Shown piece after piece: positions 54,683 through 56,001 of a stretch of 56,001 nt of DNA. Position numbers and translations under genes: made by a program. This DNA comes from CAYSFE01 sp964430225 (GTDB lineage: Bacteria; Patescibacteriota; Dojkabacteria; GCA-016699595; JBAXKR01), in contig CAYSFE010000004.1 in the NCBI GenBank assembly GCA_964430225.1, forward strand, positions 1 to 56,001, written 5' to 3'. Each line of letters opens with the position of its first letter. Within the stretch, counting starts at the first letter, position 1. Under the pieces are notes generated by a model. That model was not told the DNA's origin and ran no database searches. It worked only from the letters and a program-made list of their open reading frames with translations.

Positions 54683-55524
54683 AAGTACTCAGCTACTCTC
54701 TTAACTTTTAATTTAAAGTATCGATATCCTAGAAGAAGTACAATTACTGAAAGTACAAAAGATATTAACATTTCTGGCACATTCATTATTTGATTGAAAA
54801 TTAGAGTACCTCTGGCTGATTCGATAAGTAATCCAAATGGATTATATTTCACTATTTGTCCAAATGAACTGTTCTCTACTTGTTTAAGAGTATAGAAGAT
54901 TGGAGTAGCCCAATACAGAATTGAGAAGAATAGTTCAAAGATATGTTGGAGATCTCTTAGTCGTACTATAACAATACTTAGAATGAAGCTAGCACCTAAG
55001 ATAAACATATATAAAATACTTATAATAAATATAAAGTATCCGATTTCTACTATATGCGTATCAAAGTGTGTAAAGAACTGAGTAAATTCTTGGCTTAATG
55101 AAGCTATTGCAGATATTCCTCTTTCATTAGCTAATCCTGTAGCTATGTATATTAAAAATACTACTGTGAATAAAGCCATATTGATAACAAAGTTTATTAC
55201 CGCCATTATCGTTGAAGCTATAACTGCAATATGTCTTTTAAAGTTTACCTTGAGAATAATTCCAGCTTTATCTAATAGTCCATTCATTCCAAAGATTATT
55301 CCTTCATTTAAGAAAGTAAAAATAACAATTCCTAAAAGAAGTTTTACAGGAAAATAGTTATTGTTTGCTTGTGCAATGGTAGACCAAACAAAGTATTGGA
55401 TAAGAAACATTAAAAAAGGCTTTAGAATAACCCAAACAAGTCCAAGCACTGAGTTATTATATCTAAGCTTGAAACTTGTTCTTACAAGCTCAAATAGTAG
55501 GTCTTTTGTATTATCTTTTTTCAT
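54679..55524 (-). CDS. ABC-2 type permease (Wzm/TagG-like polysaccharide export)
   Basis: A 281-residue protein with six helices. The N-terminal amphipathic LLFELVRTSFKLRYNNSVLGLVWVILKP segment and the late ILYWATPIFYTLKQV and KYNPFGLLIESARG blocks are the Wzm/TagG signature. Family members export O-antigen or teichoic acid-type glycans with a Wzt/TagH ATPase. No such ATPase is adjacent; the ABC ATPase at 50215 belongs with the MacB-type permease. The gene converges with the GT2-GtrA gene. Confidence 0.85.
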   Translation of the reverse strand: MKKDNTKDLLFELVRTSFKLRYNNSVLGLVWVILKPFLMFLIQYFVWSTIAQANNNYFPVKLLLGIVIFTFLNEGIIFGMNGLLDKAGIILKVNFKRHIAVIASTIMAVINFVINMALFTVVFLIYIATGLANERGISAIASLSQEFTQFFTHFDTHIVEIGYFIFIISILYMFILGASFILSIVIVRLRDLQHIFELFFSILYWATPIFYTLKQVENSSFGQIVKYNPFGLLIESARGTLIFNQIMNVPEMLISFVLSVIVLLLGYRYFKLKVKRVAEYF

Positions 55525-55532
55525 ATGAAGTG

Positions 55533-55538
55533 ATTATA
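55533..55538 (-). promoter_or_regulatory. -10 box TATAAT, predicted leaderless, for the ABC-2 permease
   Basis: On the minus strand TATAAT ends 8 nt before the ATG (55524). It lies back to back with the hisS leader promoter. Confidence 0.45.
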
Positions 55539-55569
55539 TCAAATAACGGGTATATTGGAATAAATATGA

Positions 55570-55575
55570 TATAAT
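55570..55575 (+). promoter_or_regulatory. -10 box of the hisS leader transcript
   Basis: A perfect TATAAT. Transcription from about 55582 would give an RNA of roughly 110 nt ending at the terminator at 55670-55693. No clear -35 element. Confidence 0.4.
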
Positions 55576-55590
55576 TAGCGTGTGATAAGC

Positions 55591-55644
55591 ATGAAAATAA
55601 ACAACAAATTAATCCATCGAGTTATACTTACTGTAAGTGAGTAG
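55591..55644 (+). CDS. Possible 17-codon leader peptide upstream of hisS
   Basis: ATG-started frame MKINNKLIHRVILTVSE then TAG. It lies between a -10 box and an intrinsic terminator, as leader peptides do. It has only one His codon, so classic His-starvation attenuation is unlikely. It could equally be chance. Confidence 0.2.
   Translation: MKINNKLIHRVILTVSE
55626..55638. repeat. Short perfect palindrome in the hisS leader
   Basis: ACTTAC and GTAAGT flank a single T. In RNA the loop is too tight for the full stem, but a shorter hairpin is possible; in DNA it is operator-like. Confidence 0.3.
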
Positions 55645-55669
55645 TATTTCATGTCCTATTTGCTTCAGT

Positions 55670-55693
55670 AAACCACTTTATTGTGGTTTTTTT
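55670..55693 (+). terminator. Intrinsic terminator between the leader promoter and hisS
   Basis: Stem AAACCAC (55670-55676) pairs with GTGGTTT (55683-55689) around a 6-nt loop, directly followed by TTTT. No ORF on the plus strand ends just before it, so it terminates the short leader RNA. Confidence 0.65.
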
Positions 55694-55714
55694 ATACCCT
55701 AAATTGGGTATAAT
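55693..55714 (+). promoter_or_regulatory. Operator-like inverted repeat overlapping a second hisS -10 box
   Basis: TATACCC (55693-55699) and GGGTATA (55706-55712) form a perfect inverted repeat with a 6-nt centre. The right arm overlaps TATAAT (55709-55714), which could serve hisS directly. A single GGGTATA half-site also occurs at 55548-55554. Confidence 0.35.
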
Positions 55715-55738
55715 AACTTAATTATTAATCCTTGTAAT

Positions 55739-56001
55739 ATGAATACAATTTCAAATCTACCAGTTAAGGGAACATCAGATTGGTATCCTTCTGAGTATTT
55801 AGTGCGTAAATATATCTTTGATACTTGGAGAAAGGTATGTCTTTCTTTTGGGTATGAAGAATATCTTACCCCTATTGTAGAAGAATCTTCTATGTATAGA
55901 GCTAAATCTGGAGAAGATGTAGGAGGTAAAGAACTTATGGCTTTTACAGATAGAGGAGGAAGGGAATTAAGTATTAGACCAGAGATGACTCCTTCTGTAA
56001 C
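55739..56001 (+). CDS. hisS: Histidyl-tRNA synthetase, N-terminal part (cut by window edge)
   Basis: The 87 visible residues match class II HisRS: LPVKGTSDWYPSEYLVR, motif 1 region FGYEEYLTPIVEESSMYRAKSGEDVGGKELMAF, then the start of motif 2 LSIRPEMTPSV. The ATG at 55739 is placed as in other HisRS proteins. The enzyme charges the tRNA-His found at 21159. Confidence 0.9.
   Translation, partial: MNTISNLPVKGTSDWYPSEYLVRKYIFDTWRKVCLSFGYEEYLTPIVEESSMYRAKSGEDVGGKELMAFTDRGGRELSIRPEMTPSV

Noticed and set aside
55582..55694. T-box riboswitch upstream of hisS
   Set aside because: Too short and lacking the conserved T-box sequence; only an intrinsic terminator and small hairpins are visible.
1..56001. 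Alternative genetic code (UGA as Gly or Trp)
   Set aside because: Long ORFs are free of in-frame TGA, and galU uses TGA as its stop at the normal family length.

Overview
The window looks like one contig segment from an AT-rich, tightly packed, small-genome bacterium of the Candidate Phyla Radiation (Patescibacteria). Dojkabacteria or Microgenomates are possible, but the sequence alone does not settle this. Reasons: very low GC, genes that touch or overlap, many unrecognised small membrane proteins, a cell-envelope and surface-protein bias, and a sparse set of housekeeping genes. Long ORFs ending at TAA, TAG or (galU) TGA show the standard bacterial code, not the UGA=Gly code of Absconditabacteria or Gracilibacteria.

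Layout. 1-3.5 kb: the 3' part of a giant FN3-type surface protein. 3.5-12.5 kb: a MatC-like transporter, a 2H phosphoesterase, a propeller/Ig surface protein, a PAP2 phosphatase, purF, a YgjP-like metallopeptidase and a split-barrel flavoprotein. 12.5-18.7 kb: a glycosylation operon (polytopic GT-C-like protein, DPM1-like GT2, GT39-like enzyme), then a beta-helix surface protein with an LPETA-type tail and an SRAP (YedK) protein. 18.8-21.2 kb: hypothetical proteins and a 1.2-kb segment bracketed by degenerate repeats next to tRNA-His. 21.2-28.9 kb: a divergent ferric-reductase/cytochrome b5 pair, a GT2, four more tRNAs (Arg, Asp, Leu, Lys), sufC, a 3-Cys ferredoxin, a WecA/TagO-type initiating transferase, recX, rplS and rnhB. 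29-32.8 kb: RhuM, a ceramidase-like membrane protein, a P1 peptidase and a tRNA-dihydrouridine synthase.

32.9-50.0 kb: the main feature, a head-to-tail array of four giant surface-protein genes (1424, 1432, 1424 and 1434 codons) joined by TAATG stop/start overlaps. They share a stalk of about 1006 residues made of roughly nine beta-sandwich domains and a conserved hydrophobic C-terminal tail. The N-terminal heads of about 420 residues differ: two are LamG plus CBM-like and two are DUF2341 plus LamG. The truncated protein at the left edge is a fifth member with another head.

50.2-55.5 kb: a MacB/FtsX-type ABC transporter, galU, a GT2-GtrA fusion and an ABC-2 polysaccharide-type permease. The window ends in the 5' part of hisS, which is preceded by a short promoter-hairpin-terminator leader.

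How the genes fit together: most recognisable genes serve the cell surface. They make activated sugars (GalU), lipid-linked sugars (WecA-like, DPM1-like, GT2-GtrA), move glycans (ABC-2 permease) and glycosylate or display large adhesin-like proteins. A second theme is transcription start architecture: several first genes have a -10 box ending only 6-8 nt before the start codon, which predicts leaderless mRNAs.
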